Shown: positions 7,113 through 15,397, counted from the stretch's first letter. The stretch: 20,979 bases of DNA from Pelagilacustribacter hypolimneticus (GCA_965235125.1 CBDDXH010000014.1:1-20979); one strand, 5' to 3'. The notes: generated by a model from the sequence alone, not told the origin. A program made the numbers and translations.

Positions 7113-7958
7113 TTATTTTTCAGCTGATATAGTAGAATTTTGTTCTCCAAGATTTTCAATCTTTAAGTTCAATTTATTTCCAACTTTTAAGAATTGCTTG
7201 GGGTTCATACCCATACCCACTCCTGGAGGAGTTCCGGTAGTAACAATATCACCTGGTTGTAATGACATAAAATTACTTAAATAAGAAAGAATAAAATTCA
7301 TATTAAAGATCATTTTGTTTGTATTACCAGTTTGCATTCTTTTTCCATCAATATCTAAAGACATGGATAAATTTTGTACATCTTCAAACTCATCTTTAGT
7401 AACTAAGTAAGGTCCTGTTGGACCAAAAGTATCTCCTGATTTTCCTTTATCCCACAATCCCCCTCTTTCAATTTGCCACTCGCGTTCACTAACATCATTT
7501 ACCATGCAGTAACCTAAAATATAATGAGGCGCATCTTTTTCGCTTACATATTTTGTATTTTTTCCAACTACGAAAGCTATTTCAACTTCCCAGTCTAATT
7601 TTTTAGAAAGTTTAGGAAGAATAATATTATCATTCGGTCCAACCATACAGTTAGCAGCTTTATTGAAAACAATAGGTTCTTTTGGAATTTCAGCATTGGT
7701 TTCAGCTGCGTGATCTGAATAATTTAAACCTATAGCTAAAAATTTTCCTGGTTTAGCGATGCATGACCCAATACGCACAGAAGAAGGTACTTCTGGTAAA
7801 GATTCTAAATTTATTTTTTTTATTTTTTCTAATGTTTCAAAATTTAATGTTGCTGGATTAAAATCAGTAACTTGTTGCGATAAATCTCTTATTTTTCCTT
7901 TTTTATCTAATACTGCTGGTTTTTCTTTTCCGAATGGTCCTACTCTTAATAATTTCAT
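7113..7958 (-). CDS. Fumarylacetoacetate-hydrolase family, 2,4-diketo-3-deoxy-aldonate hydrolase type
   Basis: A 281-residue metal-dependent C-C bond hydrolase. The small N-terminal domain ends near residue 70. The catalytic domain opens with AIGLNYSDHAAE. Likely metal ligands are Glu124 and Glu126 (DWEVEIAF) and Asp155 (NDVSER). The segment GGLWDKGKSGDTFGPTGPYL and the closing TTGTPPGVGMG are typical of the sugar-acid/ureidoglycolate-lyase-like branch. In the non-phosphorylative L-fucose route this family splits 2,4-diketo-3-deoxy-L-fuconate to pyruvate and L-lactate; with a pentose-derived acid it would give pyruvate and glycolate. It follows the SDR by 16 bases with AAGGA as ribosome-binding site, so the two probably act in sequence. 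The substrate chain length is open. Confidence 0.87.
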   Translation of the reverse strand: MKLLRVGPFGKEKPAVLDKKGKIRDLSQQVTDFNPATLNFETLEKIKKINLESLPEVPSSVRIGSCIAKPGKFLAIGLNYSDHAAETNAEIPKEPIVFNKAANCMVGPNDNIILPKLSKKLDWEVEIAFVVGKNTKYVSEKDAPHYILGYCMVNDVSEREWQIERGGLWDKGKSGDTFGPTGPYLVTKDEFEDVQNLSMSLDIDGKRMQTGNTNKMIFNMNFILSYLSNFMSLQPGDIVTTGTPPGVGMGMNPKQFLKVGNKLNLKIENLGEQNSTISAEK

Positions 7959-7974
7959 TTTTTTCCTTTTTAAA

Positions 7975-8718
7975 TTAAATTGTCATTCCACCATCAACCG
8001 AAAAAGTATTACCAGTTGCAAATGATGACTCATCGCTTGCTAAATACACAGCCATTGATGCAATTTCTTCTGGGGTTCCTAATCTTCCCATCGGTTGTCT
8101 TGCTATAAAATCTTTTTTGGCCTGAACTGGATCTTTACTAGCACTTACTCTTCCTTCCCACGAAGGAGTATGCACTGTTCCTGGTGCAATCGCATTACAT
8201 CTAATATTTTGTTTAACAAAGTCCGCAGCAATTGATTTAGTTAATCCAATAATAGCCGCTTTAGATGCGCCGTAAACAAATCTAAATGGTAGGCCTCTGA
8301 TACTCGAAGCTATCGATGCTATATTTATGATGCTTCCTTTATTTGCTTCTAACATTTTAGGAATAATTGATTTGATCATGAAGTACATAGCTTTAATATT
8401 TAAGTTAAAAGAAAAGTCCCAATCTTTTTCCTCGCAGTCTAAAATGGTGCCATGATGAACAAAACCGACGGCATTAAATAAGACATCTACTTTATTCATT
8501 GTTTTTGAGAAAGTCTTAACCGCATTGTTATCTGTTGAGTCTAAAGTATAAACTTTTATTTTAGGATATTCTTTATTTAAATCTTTTAGAGTTTTTTCAT
8601 TTAAATCTGTTGCAGTGACATTTGCACCTTCATTGTGAAAAGCTATTGCCGTTGCTTTTCCTATTCCTTGACCAGCTGCAGTCACAATAATATTTTTATT
8701 TTTTAATCTTTCACTCAT
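7975..8718 (-). CDS. SDR, 2-keto-3-deoxy-L-fuconate dehydrogenase type
   Basis: A 247-residue NAD-dependent SDR. The cofactor motif is AAGQGIG (14-20). Catalytic residues are Ser135, Tyr149 and Lys153. The stretch FNAVGFVHHGTILDCEEKDW (81-100) closely resembles the BDH2/DHRS6 and bacterial 2-keto-3-deoxy-L-fuconate 4-dehydrogenase group, as does the Arg-rich active-site region. It would oxidise C4-OH of the 2-keto-3-deoxy acid, giving the diketo substrate of the FAH enzyme encoded next. Its start overlaps the GarR-like stop (ATGA). The subfamily match is my reading by eye from remembered family sequence. A 3-hydroxybutyrate or hydroxyproline dehydrogenase role is possible but does not fit the context. 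Confidence 0.86.
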   Translation of the reverse strand: MSERLKNKNIIVTAAGQGIGKATAIAFHNEGANVTATDLNEKTLKDLNKEYPKIKVYTLDSTDNNAVKTFSKTMNKVDVLFNAVGFVHHGTILDCEEKDWDFSFNLNIKAMYFMIKSIIPKMLEANKGSIINIASIASSIRGLPFRFVYGASKAAIIGLTKSIAADFVKQNIRCNAIAPGTVHTPSWEGRVSASKDPVQAKKDFIARQPMGRLGTPEEIASMAVYLASDESSFATGNTFSVDGGMTI

Positions 8719-9584
8719 TTTTTATTTAACCTTTCAATTTCTTTATACAGTGAGCTGTGATCTTTATCGCCATATCCATTGTTTACTAAATTATTATACA
8801 TTTCTTTTACTAGAGTCGAAATAGGCAAATGTATATTAAAGTCTTTTGCGCAATCTAAAATATTACTCATATCTTTTAAATGTATTGATGTTTTTCCTTT
8901 AGGGGTAAAATCTTTTTTAATCATTCTTTGACCGTGTGTTTGTAAGATCTTACTATCCGCCCAACCTCCCGTTAAAGCCTTAATCATTTTTGTTGGATTT
9001 GCTCCAGCTCTTTCACAAAGAGTTACTGCCTCTGCTACTGCCCCAATTGTTAAACCAACAATAATCTGATTAGCTAGTTTTGAAACCTGTCCACTTGATA
9101 AAGGCCCAACTAAAGTAGGATTACCCATAACTTTTAGAATATCAAAACAATCATCAAAAACTTTTTGTTCACCGCCAACCATGATAGCAAGGGTTCCTTC
9201 TTCTGCGCCTATTGTTCCGCCTGAAACTGGGGCATCTAAATAATTTATATTTTTAGATTTTAAATGTGTACCGTGAAATTTTGCTGTTACTGGTTTTACA
9301 GAGCTCATATCTATAACAGTAGAGCCAGATTTAAGATTGTTTAAAAACTCATCACTCTTCATGACTGAATCGACAGCGTCATCGTTGGTAAGCATTGTAA
9401 TAATAATATCTGTACCACTTACAACTTCCTTAAGTGATTTTGCGACTTCAGCCTTGTGTTCTCTAAGTGCCTCAGCTTTTTTTGATGATCTATTAAATAC
9501 TTTTAAAGGATAGCCGGCTTTTAATAAGTTTTTGGCCATAGGCAGACCCATCAAGCCTATGCCTATGAATGAAATTTTTTTCAT
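8715..9584 (-). CDS. garR: Beta-hydroxyacid dehydrogenase, 2-hydroxy-3-oxopropionate (tartronate semialdehyde) reductase type
   Basis: A 289-residue 3-hydroxyisobutyrate-dehydrogenase family enzyme. The N-terminal Rossmann motif is GIGLMG (8-13). The substrate-binding signature is DAPVSGGTIGAEEGTL (118-132), and the catalytic Lys169 lies in SSGQVSKLANQ. The length and motif spacing fit GarR/GlxR, which reduce tartronate semialdehyde to D-glycerate; related members act on succinic semialdehyde or hydroxyisobutyrate. AAAGG 6-10 bases before the ATG is a clear ribosome-binding site. It follows dctM by 14 bases and overlaps the next SDR. Its presence suggests that glyoxylate or a C3 semialdehyde arises from the block, which a plain fucose route would not need. 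Confidence 0.82.
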   Translation of the reverse strand: MKKISFIGIGLMGLPMAKNLLKAGYPLKVFNRSSKKAEALREHKAEVAKSLKEVVSGTDIIITMLTNDDAVDSVMKSDEFLNNLKSGSTVIDMSSVKPVTAKFHGTHLKSKNINYLDAPVSGGTIGAEEGTLAIMVGGEQKVFDDCFDILKVMGNPTLVGPLSSGQVSKLANQIIVGLTIGAVAEAVTLCERAGANPTKMIKALTGGWADSKILQTHGQRMIKKDFTPKGKTSIHLKDMSNILDCAKDFNIHLPISTLVKEMYNNLVNNGYGDKDHSSLYKEIERLNKK

Positions 9585-9598
9585 TGACCTTTAAATTT

Positions 9599-10912
9599 TC
9601 ATCGTTTTTTAAATTCATGGAAGTTTTGAGCAAGCTCTGGAAAGAACATTACTAGCAGCAATACTATAAGCTGAATAACAATAAACGGTCCAAATGATCT
9701 AAAGATATCTGTTAAAGTTATATGGGGCGGGGTTACTGATTTTAAATAAAATGCTGCTGGGCCAAAAGGAGGACTTAAAAAAGATACTTGCATATTTATA
9801 CAAAATAAAATTCCAAACCAAATAGGGTCAAACCCTAATTTAATAACAATCGGTAAAAACACCGGCATCGTTAGTAAAACTATTCCAGTCCAGTCCATGA
9901 AGGCTCCCAAAACTAGAAAAATAAGCATCATAATTGAAATGACCATCATTGGAGACACATCTAATCCTAAAATTGATCCAGCAACGTAAGTAGGTCCGCC
10001 AATTAAGGAATAGGCTCCAGCTAAAACAGTCGCGCCAAAAGTAATTGTTATAATGGTACCTGTTGATTTAAAGGTCCTAGTAACTGCATCTTTTAAAAGA
10101 AACCAACTTAATTCTTTTCTAAAATAAATTATAATTAATGTAAAGACACACCCCATTCCTGCAGCTTCAGTAATACCAGTTATACCTGCATAGATAGAAC
10201 CTAGCACAACCGCCACTAAAATTGCTGGCGGAATAAAGCCAGGTAAATATTTTAATTTTTCTTTAACTGTTAGAGCAGGTTCGTTTTCATCAATGGGAGC
10301 TAAAGAAGGTTGCAATCTAGTTCTTATAATAATGTAAACTATGATTAGACCAGATAACATTAAACCAGGTACAAAAGCTTCTTGAAATAACACAGTGATA
10401 GAAGTTGAAGTCACTAATCCATATATAATCAAAACAATCGATGGAGGAATCATCGTACCTAACGAACCAGAAGCACAAACCACACCAATTGCTAAATCTT
10501 GGTTATATTTAAGTCTTAACATTTGAGGCAAAGCAATTAGTCCTAATAGAACAATTTCTCCGCCAATAATTCCACTCATAGCAGCCATAATAGTTGCCAT
10601 GATGGCTGTTACTACTGCAACTCCACCTCGTGTTTTCTTTAACCATGCATTTAAAGAGTCATATAAATCTCGAGCAATATTTGACCGCTCTAAAAGACAA
10701 GCCATAAAAATAAATAAAGGTACTGATAAAAAAGAATAAGTGATGACCAAAGAATACATCCTGGCTAATAATATTCCCATGCCAGCAGGACCTATCTTGA
10801 TTAAAACAATAAGGGCCCCAAGGAAACCAGAAGCAAATCCTAACGGTACACCAATAAGTATAAGCCCGATTAAACCAAATAAAATAAGAAGTGATATTGT
10901 TCCAAGATCCAT
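9599..10912 (-). CDS. dctM: TRAP transporter large membrane subunit (DctM)
   Basis: A 437-residue inner-membrane protein with about twelve hydrophobic segments and the DctM landmarks GVPLGFASGFLG near the N-terminus, SGIIGGEIVLLGLIALPQM, and GTMIPPSIVLIIYG. It is the ion-coupled translocating subunit of a Na+-driven TRAP importer, working with DctQ and the periplasmic DctP. The ribosome-binding site AAGGAC is embedded in the last codons of dctQ, whose stop lies 3 bases before this ATG. The cargo is set by DctP; sugar acids or keto acids are the contextual guess. Confidence 0.93.
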   Translation of the reverse strand: MDLGTISLLILFGLIGLILIGVPLGFASGFLGALIVLIKIGPAGMGILLARMYSLVITYSFLSVPLFIFMACLLERSNIARDLYDSLNAWLKKTRGGVAVVTAIMATIMAAMSGIIGGEIVLLGLIALPQMLRLKYNQDLAIGVVCASGSLGTMIPPSIVLIIYGLVTSTSITVLFQEAFVPGLMLSGLIIVYIIIRTRLQPSLAPIDENEPALTVKEKLKYLPGFIPPAILVAVVLGSIYAGITGITEAAGMGCVFTLIIIYFRKELSWFLLKDAVTRTFKSTGTIITITFGATVLAGAYSLIGGPTYVAGSILGLDVSPMMVISIMMLIFLVLGAFMDWTGIVLLTMPVFLPIVIKLGFDPIWFGILFCINMQVSFLSPPFGPAAFYLKSVTPPHITLTDIFRSFGPFIVIQLIVLLLVMFFPELAQNFHEFKKR

Positions 10913-10915
10913 TTT

Positions 10916-11488
10916 TTATAAGTCCTTAACTGGATCGTAAGCTTTTTCTTTATCTTTTCCCCAATCTATAATTAAATTATTAATTGACTGAAGTGCCATT
11001 AAGACAATTGAAATTAAAATTAAAGGTTTCATCACTGCTGGAATAGGCGGATCAAAAACTGTACCAAATTTTTCCCAAGTCATTAAGGACATCTTGGCAT
11101 CATAAAAACCACCAATGACTACACCGGCAGCATATAAATTAAGTATTATTACTGAAATTAAATCAAAAATTCTTTGGGTTTTTCTAGAGACAACATCGTA
11201 GAGTGTGACAATTCTAATATGACATCTTAATCGGCTCGCATAAACTCCTCCAATTAAATAAATTATACCAGCTAACCATAATGATAATTCATTTGCCCAC
11301 ATTGTAGGTTTAGACAGGACGTACCTTACAAAAACTTCGTAAGTCATAACTAAAACAATTATAGGAATAAGATATTTGGTAGTATGAGATAAAAAGAGAG
11401 TTATTTTATCAAACCATGTAACTTCAAAATCATCTAAACTAGCGATTTTGACGTCTTTAACTAAATCTATTTTAGGCTCAGTATACAT
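10916..11488 (-). CDS. dctQ: TRAP transporter small membrane subunit (DctQ)
   Basis: A 190-residue protein with four hydrophobic segments (first around YLIPIIVLVMTYEVFVRYV, last LILISIVLMALQSINNLII) and a family-typical ANELSLWLAGIIYLIGG stretch. The N-terminal tail of about 35 residues before the first membrane segment is longer than in many DctQ proteins. The ATG is preceded only by A/T (no Shine-Dalgarno) and lies 14 bases after the hairpin at 11502-11528, so translation may be weak or depend on read-through. It partners DctM. Confidence 0.9.
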   Translation of the reverse strand: MYTEPKIDLVKDVKIASLDDFEVTWFDKITLFLSHTTKYLIPIIVLVMTYEVFVRYVLSKPTMWANELSLWLAGIIYLIGGVYASRLRCHIRIVTLYDVVSRKTQRIFDLISVIILNLYAAGVVIGGFYDAKMSLMTWEKFGTVFDPPIPAVMKPLILISIVLMALQSINNLIIDWGKDKEKAYDPVKDL

Positions 11489-11501
11489 GATTTAAATTTA
11501 A

Positions 11502-11528
11502 ATAGAGGGCTTTAAGTTAGCCCTCTAT
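11502..11528 (-). terminator. Perfect 10-bp hairpin between dctP and dctQ
   Basis: Arms ATAGAGGGCT (11502-11511) and AGCCCTCTAT (11519-11528) pair fully around a 7-base loop, 20 bases after the dctP stop. The leftward transcript continues TTTAAATTTAAATC into the dctQ ATG, so the U tract is imperfect. As with the ABC binding protein, the hairpin follows only the binding-protein gene within a transport operon, which fits partial termination or protection of the dctP transcript. Confidence 0.7.
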
Positions 11529-11548
11529 AATTTTATTTTTTAAATTAG

Positions 11549-12565
11549 TTATTTAATTAAACCAATTTGTTTCATGTAAGACATGTGCGACTCAATCAAA
11601 TCTTTGGCTTCTGGAGTTTTTGTCTTCCATTGTTCCCAAGATTGCATCGCTGCTGCTCTAAACTTTGCTCTATCGTCTTTTGAAAAGTCATGAAGCGTAA
11701 CACCTTTAGCTGTTAATTCTTTTACAGCGTCTGCGTTTTTCGTTTCCATAAGTTTAGTAACACCCATAGCAGCTTTTTCCATAGCTTTTTTTATACCCTC
11801 TTTATCTGAAGCACTTAATGAATCCCATTTCTTTTTGTTGCAAGCTAAATGGTCAGCCGGCATAGAATGAAATCCTGGATAAGAAGCATGCTTGTTTGTG
11901 TCATACAAACCTGTAGCTACGTTATTCGCTAGAGCTGAATAATCAGCGCCGTCGATAACCCCAGTTTGTAATGCAGTTGGAACTTCACCGAAATCCATCA
12001 CAACTGGTTTTGAACCTAATGCAGAAAATATTTCAGTTTCCATTCCTGGAGGTGATCTAAATTTCCAGTCTTTAAGATCAGCAATTCCTCTAAGAGGTTT
12101 TGCTGAGATTAAGGATTCTTGTCCTGGTATCCACCAACCAATAAATTCCATGTCATATTGATTATAAAGTTTATTTAAAGCCGCTCTTCCATTACCTTTA
12201 TTTAACCAGTCGTATTGTTGGTAAGGTGTTTCGTATCCTCCCATAATATCTCCAGCGAATTGGAATGCAGCGTTCTTACCAGTTTGGTAAGCACCACCCG
12301 TCATATCGCAATCAATAATACCTGATCTTGCAGAGTTAAATACTTCTGGAGCTTTTCCAGTTACTGCTGCTGAGTGGAATAACTCTATTTTTATGCTCCC
12401 TTTGGTATACTCCTCAACATCTTTTGCAAATTGCGATGCAATTTCTCCAGATGGCGTAGCTGCTCCAAAGTGAGTTTCTGTTTTCAGTGTAGTTGCTGCG
12501 TTAGCAGAAACACCGAAAGCTAAAATTGCAAATGAAATTGAAATTTTTTTTATTAGTTTTATCAT
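11549..12565 (-). CDS. dctP: TRAP transporter periplasmic binding protein (DctP)
   Basis: A 338-residue solute-binding protein. The signal peptide is residues 1-23, with cleavage predicted after ANA. The conserved TRAP arginine that clamps the ligand carboxylate is Arg170 in WKFRSPPGME. Other landmarks are FHSAAVTGKAPEVF, WWIPGQESL, and GEVPTALQTGVIDGADYS. The sequence looks closer to the alpha-keto-acid (TakP-like) group than to C4-dicarboxylate DctP, but this is by eye. GGGAG upstream of the ATG is a strong ribosome-binding site, and an 85-base leader with a palindrome separates it from the previous gene. It feeds DctQM and is likely the most expressed gene of the three. Confidence 0.92.
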   Translation of the reverse strand: MIKLIKKISISFAILAFGVSANAATTLKTETHFGAATPSGEIASQFAKDVEEYTKGSIKIELFHSAAVTGKAPEVFNSARSGIIDCDMTGGAYQTGKNAAFQFAGDIMGGYETPYQQYDWLNKGNGRAALNKLYNQYDMEFIGWWIPGQESLISAKPLRGIADLKDWKFRSPPGMETEIFSALGSKPVVMDFGEVPTALQTGVIDGADYSALANNVATGLYDTNKHASYPGFHSMPADHLACNKKKWDSLSASDKEGIKKAMEKAAMGVTKLMETKNADAVKELTAKGVTLHDFSKDDRAKFRAAAMQSWEQWKTKTPEAKDLIESHMSYMKQIGLIK

Positions 12566-12635
12566 TATGATCTCCCTTGTTAATAATTAAATATTTAAGC
12601 ACAAAGAAAAGAGAAAGAAAATTAAAATTTTTATA

Positions 12636-12648
12636 CAACTTTAAGTTG
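12636..12648. promoter_or_regulatory. 13-bp palindrome CAACT-TTA-AGTTG upstream of dctP
   Basis: Perfect 5-base arms with a 3-base centre. On the leftward strand it runs directly into TATAAA (a possible -10, 12630-12635), so a bound protein would block the promoter. It is 12 of 13 bases identical to the element at 4112-4124 upstream of the ABC binding protein. The same 13 bases also occur in the hairpin core at 2997-3009, which weakens the case for specificity. Confidence 0.35.
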
Positions 12649-12650
12649 AT

Positions 12651-13622
12651 TTAAACTATTCTTGATAGGTAGGGTAATTCGTTAAAATGAGCTTCAATAT
12701 TTTTTACAGCCATCATGCTCATAGCTGTTCGAGTTTCATTGTTGCCACTACCAACGTGCGGAAGGGTAAAACAATTATTTAATTTTAAATATCTTTCATC
12801 CAAATTTGGTTCATTATTAAAAACATCTAAACCGGCAGCATATATTTTATTATTTTTTAAAGCTTCAATTAATGCATCATCGTCAACTGTAACGCCTCTC
12901 GATGTGTTTATTACAATAGCATGACTAGGCAATAGACTAATCGCTTCTTTATTTAAAATATGTTTAGTCTCTGGCGTTGCTGGACAGTGAATAGAAACAT
13001 AATCACAATGAGGCATCATTTTTTTAACACTTTCAAAATATTTTGCACCTGCTTCTAACTCTACTGAAACTTTTTTTCTATTATAATAAATAATTGTCAT
13101 TCCAAATCCTTTGGCTCTTTCTGCAACAATTCGACCAATCCTTCCCATTCCTATAATTCCTAATGTTTTACCTGTCATAGGTCTACCTACCATAAAATTA
13201 GTAAAATCGACTTTTGAATCTTTCCATTTTCCTAATTTAACCAAAGTTAAACCTTCGTAGGCTCTTCGAGCTGCGCCCAACATTAAAAGTAAAGTTATTT
13301 CTGCCACAGCATTATTTAAAACATTCGGGGCATTGGTGATGACAATATTTTTATCTTTAGCAGCTTTTGTATCAATATTATCGTAGCCTACTGCAATACT
13401 TGCTATAATTTTAAGTTTGCCATTCATAGCGTTAAAAAAATTTGAGTCCAATTTATCCCAACTCGCAGCTATAACACCGTCATATTCGTTACACATTTTA
13501 GCTAAATTTGCATAAGGGATGGCTTCATCTTTTAGATTTAAAGAAACATCAAAATTATTTTTTAATTGCTGCTCTGCACTATCAGAAATTTTTCTTGTAA
13601 CTAAAATTTTAGGCTTACCCAT
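12651..13622 (-). CDS. D-isomer 2-hydroxyacid dehydrogenase, glyoxylate/hydroxypyruvate reductase type
   Basis: A 323-residue NAD(P)H-dependent dehydrogenase. The Rossmann motif is GMGRIG (158-163). The catalytic triad is Arg242 (NTSRG), Glu271 (NNEP) and His289 (PHVG), and VGYDNID forms the substrate loop. Length and triad positions match archaeal and bacterial GyaR glyoxylate reductases. It would interconvert glyoxylate and glycolate, or hydroxypyruvate and glycerate, or oxidise a D-2-hydroxyacid. The ATG overlaps the dehydratase stop (TAATG), so it is tied to the aldonate dehydratase. Glycolate produced by the FAH step from a pentose, or hydroxypyruvate, would be natural substrates. Confidence 0.87.
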   Translation of the reverse strand: MGKPKILVTRKISDSAEQQLKNNFDVSLNLKDEAIPYANLAKMCNEYDGVIAASWDKLDSNFFNAMNGKLKIIASIAVGYDNIDTKAAKDKNIVITNAPNVLNNAVAEITLLLMLGAARRAYEGLTLVKLGKWKDSKVDFTNFMVGRPMTGKTLGIIGMGRIGRIVAERAKGFGMTIIYYNRKKVSVELEAGAKYFESVKKMMPHCDYVSIHCPATPETKHILNKEAISLLPSHAIVINTSRGVTVDDDALIEALKNNKIYAAGLDVFNNEPNLDERYLKLNNCFTLPHVGSGNNETRTAMSMMAVKNIEAHFNELPYLSRIV

Positions 13623-15397
13623 TAGTGAGAGTTTCTTGGAAGTCCTTTTTTCTTTGTGATATTCAGATAAATCCCTCTCAAGTTAATACAAGCCCCATCC
13701 TCTAATTGACCCACAGTATCTCTTGCTATTTCCTGCCACGGTGTTTGATTTTCAAATTTAGGTATTTTCTTTTGTTTTCTTCTTTTCTTAAATTCAACAG
13801 ACGATATTATAAGATCAACTCTACTTTTATTTAGATCAATTTTAATTTTGTCTCCTGTTTTAACAATAGCTAAATCTCCACCAATAGCTGACTCGGGTGA
13901 TACATTAAGAATAGACGGACTTTCAGAAGTTCCACTTTGTCTTCCATCACCTAAAGTTGGAAGTGCATTAATACCTTGTTTTAATAAATGATCAGGTGGC
14001 TGCATATTTACAACTTCTGCAGAACCAGGATAACCAACTGGACCACAGCCTCGAATAATTAAAATGGAATGTTCATCAATCTTTAATTTATTACTGTTTA
14101 TTCTGTGATGATAATCTTCAGGCCCTTCAAACACTACCGCTTTTGCTTCAAAAGCATTAGGATGGTCTGGGTTTGATAAATATCTCTCTCTAAACTCTTC
14201 ACTAATGACAGATGTTTTCATAACGGCTGAATTAAAGAAATTACTTCTCATCACGATAAAGCCAGCGTTTTCTACCACAGGATCATCAAAAGATTTGATT
14301 ACATCAGTATCTACTTTAATTTTAATTTTTAAGTTTTCTCCTAAAGTTTTGCCACTGACAGTCATCGCTGAGATGTGCAATTTTTTTTGTTTAACTAATT
14401 CTTGCATGACTGCAGGAATTCCACCTGCTCTATAAAATCTTTCCATTAAATGTTCGCCAGCAGGTTTACAATTGACTAGTAAAGGAATGTCATGACCTAA
14501 TTTTTGCCAAGCATCTAAATTTATTTTTACGCCCATATGTTTGGCTATAGCAGATAAGTGGGGCGGGCAGTTGCTTGATGCACCGATTGCACTTGCAACG
14601 ACAATGGCATTTTCGAAAGCTTTCTTTGTCATAATTTTTGATGGCGTTAGATCTTCAAAAACCATTTCAACAATTCTTTTTCCTGTGTCATAAGAAATTT
14701 GTCCTCGCTCTCTGTACGGCGCAGGAATAACTGCACAACCCGTTAAAGACATTCCCAAAGCTTCAGCAACAGAGTTCATAGAAGAGGCGGTTCCCATAGT
14801 ATTACAATGACCAATACTTGGAGCAGAGGAAGCAACCATGTCCATAAATTGATCGTAGTTAATTTCACCTTTACCTAAAAGTTTTCTAGCATCCCAAACT
14901 ACAGAACCCGAGCCAACTAATTTTCCCTCGTGATATCCATCGAGCATTGGGCCACCAGATAAAACAATCGCCGGGATGTTAACGGTTGCAGCAGCCATTA
15001 GTGCAGCTGGTGTTGTTTTATCGCATCCTGTTGTTAAGACCACTCCATCGATTGGATAGCCATATAAAACTTCAACTAAAGATAAATATGATAAATTTCT
15101 GTCTAAAGCGGCGGTTGGTCTTTTTCCTGTTTCTTGAATTGGATGTGTTGGAAATTCCATAGGAATACCACCAGCTTTTACAATACCCTCTTTAATTCTT
15201 GAGCTCAGTTGTTGAAAGTGACGATTGCAAGGAGATAGATCACTACCTGATTGGGCTATGCCAATAATAGGACTACCAGATTGTAATTCTTTTCGTGTTA
15301 ATCCGTAATTTAAATATCGCTCTAAATAAAGAGCTGTCATAGCCGGATCCTTAGGGTTATTAAACCACTGCTGACTTCTTAATTTTTTTTTAATCAT
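13622..15397 (-). CDS. IlvD/Edd-family dehydratase, aldonate (arabinonate/xylonate/fuconate-like) type
   Basis: A 591-residue Fe-S dehydratase. The three cluster cysteines are Cys57 (SPCNRHF), Cys125 (TTGCDKTTPA) and Cys197 (GHCNTMGTASSMNS), spaced as in the [2Fe-2S] L-arabinonate and D-xylonate dehydratases. Lys127 follows the second cysteine, and Ser488 in GDGRQSGTS is the likely alkoxide base. The length (about 580-595 in the sugar-acid branch) and the divergent neighbours argue against a branched-chain amino-acid role. It would convert the ring-opened aldonate to a 2-keto-3-deoxy acid. It is the first gene of the leftward block, starting 83 bases from the divergent uxaA. GAAAAAGA before the ATG is a weak ribosome-binding site. 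Confidence 0.88.
   Translation of the reverse strand: MIKKKLRSQQWFNNPKDPAMTALYLERYLNYGLTRKELQSGSPIIGIAQSGSDLSPCNRHFQQLSSRIKEGIVKAGGIPMEFPTHPIQETGKRPTAALDRNLSYLSLVEVLYGYPIDGVVLTTGCDKTTPAALMAAATVNIPAIVLSGGPMLDGYHEGKLVGSGSVVWDARKLLGKGEINYDQFMDMVASSAPSIGHCNTMGTASSMNSVAEALGMSLTGCAVIPAPYRERGQISYDTGKRIVEMVFEDLTPSKIMTKKAFENAIVVASAIGASSNCPPHLSAIAKHMGVKINLDAWQKLGHDIPLLVNCKPAGEHLMERFYRAGGIPAVMQELVKQKKLHISAMTVSGKTLGENLKIKIKVDTDVIKSFDDPVVENAGFIVMRSNFFNSAVMKTSVISEEFRERYLSNPDHPNAFEAKAVVFEGPEDYHHRINSNKLKIDEHSILIIRGCGPVGYPGSAEVVNMQPPDHLLKQGINALPTLGDGRQSGTSESPSILNVSPESAIGGDLAIVKTGDKIKIDLNKSRVDLIISSVEFKKRRKQKKIPKFENQTPWQEIARDTVGQLEDGACINLRGIYLNITKKKGLPRNSH

Noticed and set aside
13622..15397. Biosynthetic dihydroxy-acid dehydratase (IlvD) for branched-chain amino acids
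   Set aside because: Length, [2Fe-2S]-type cysteine spacing and catabolic neighbours fit the aldonate dehydratase branch better.
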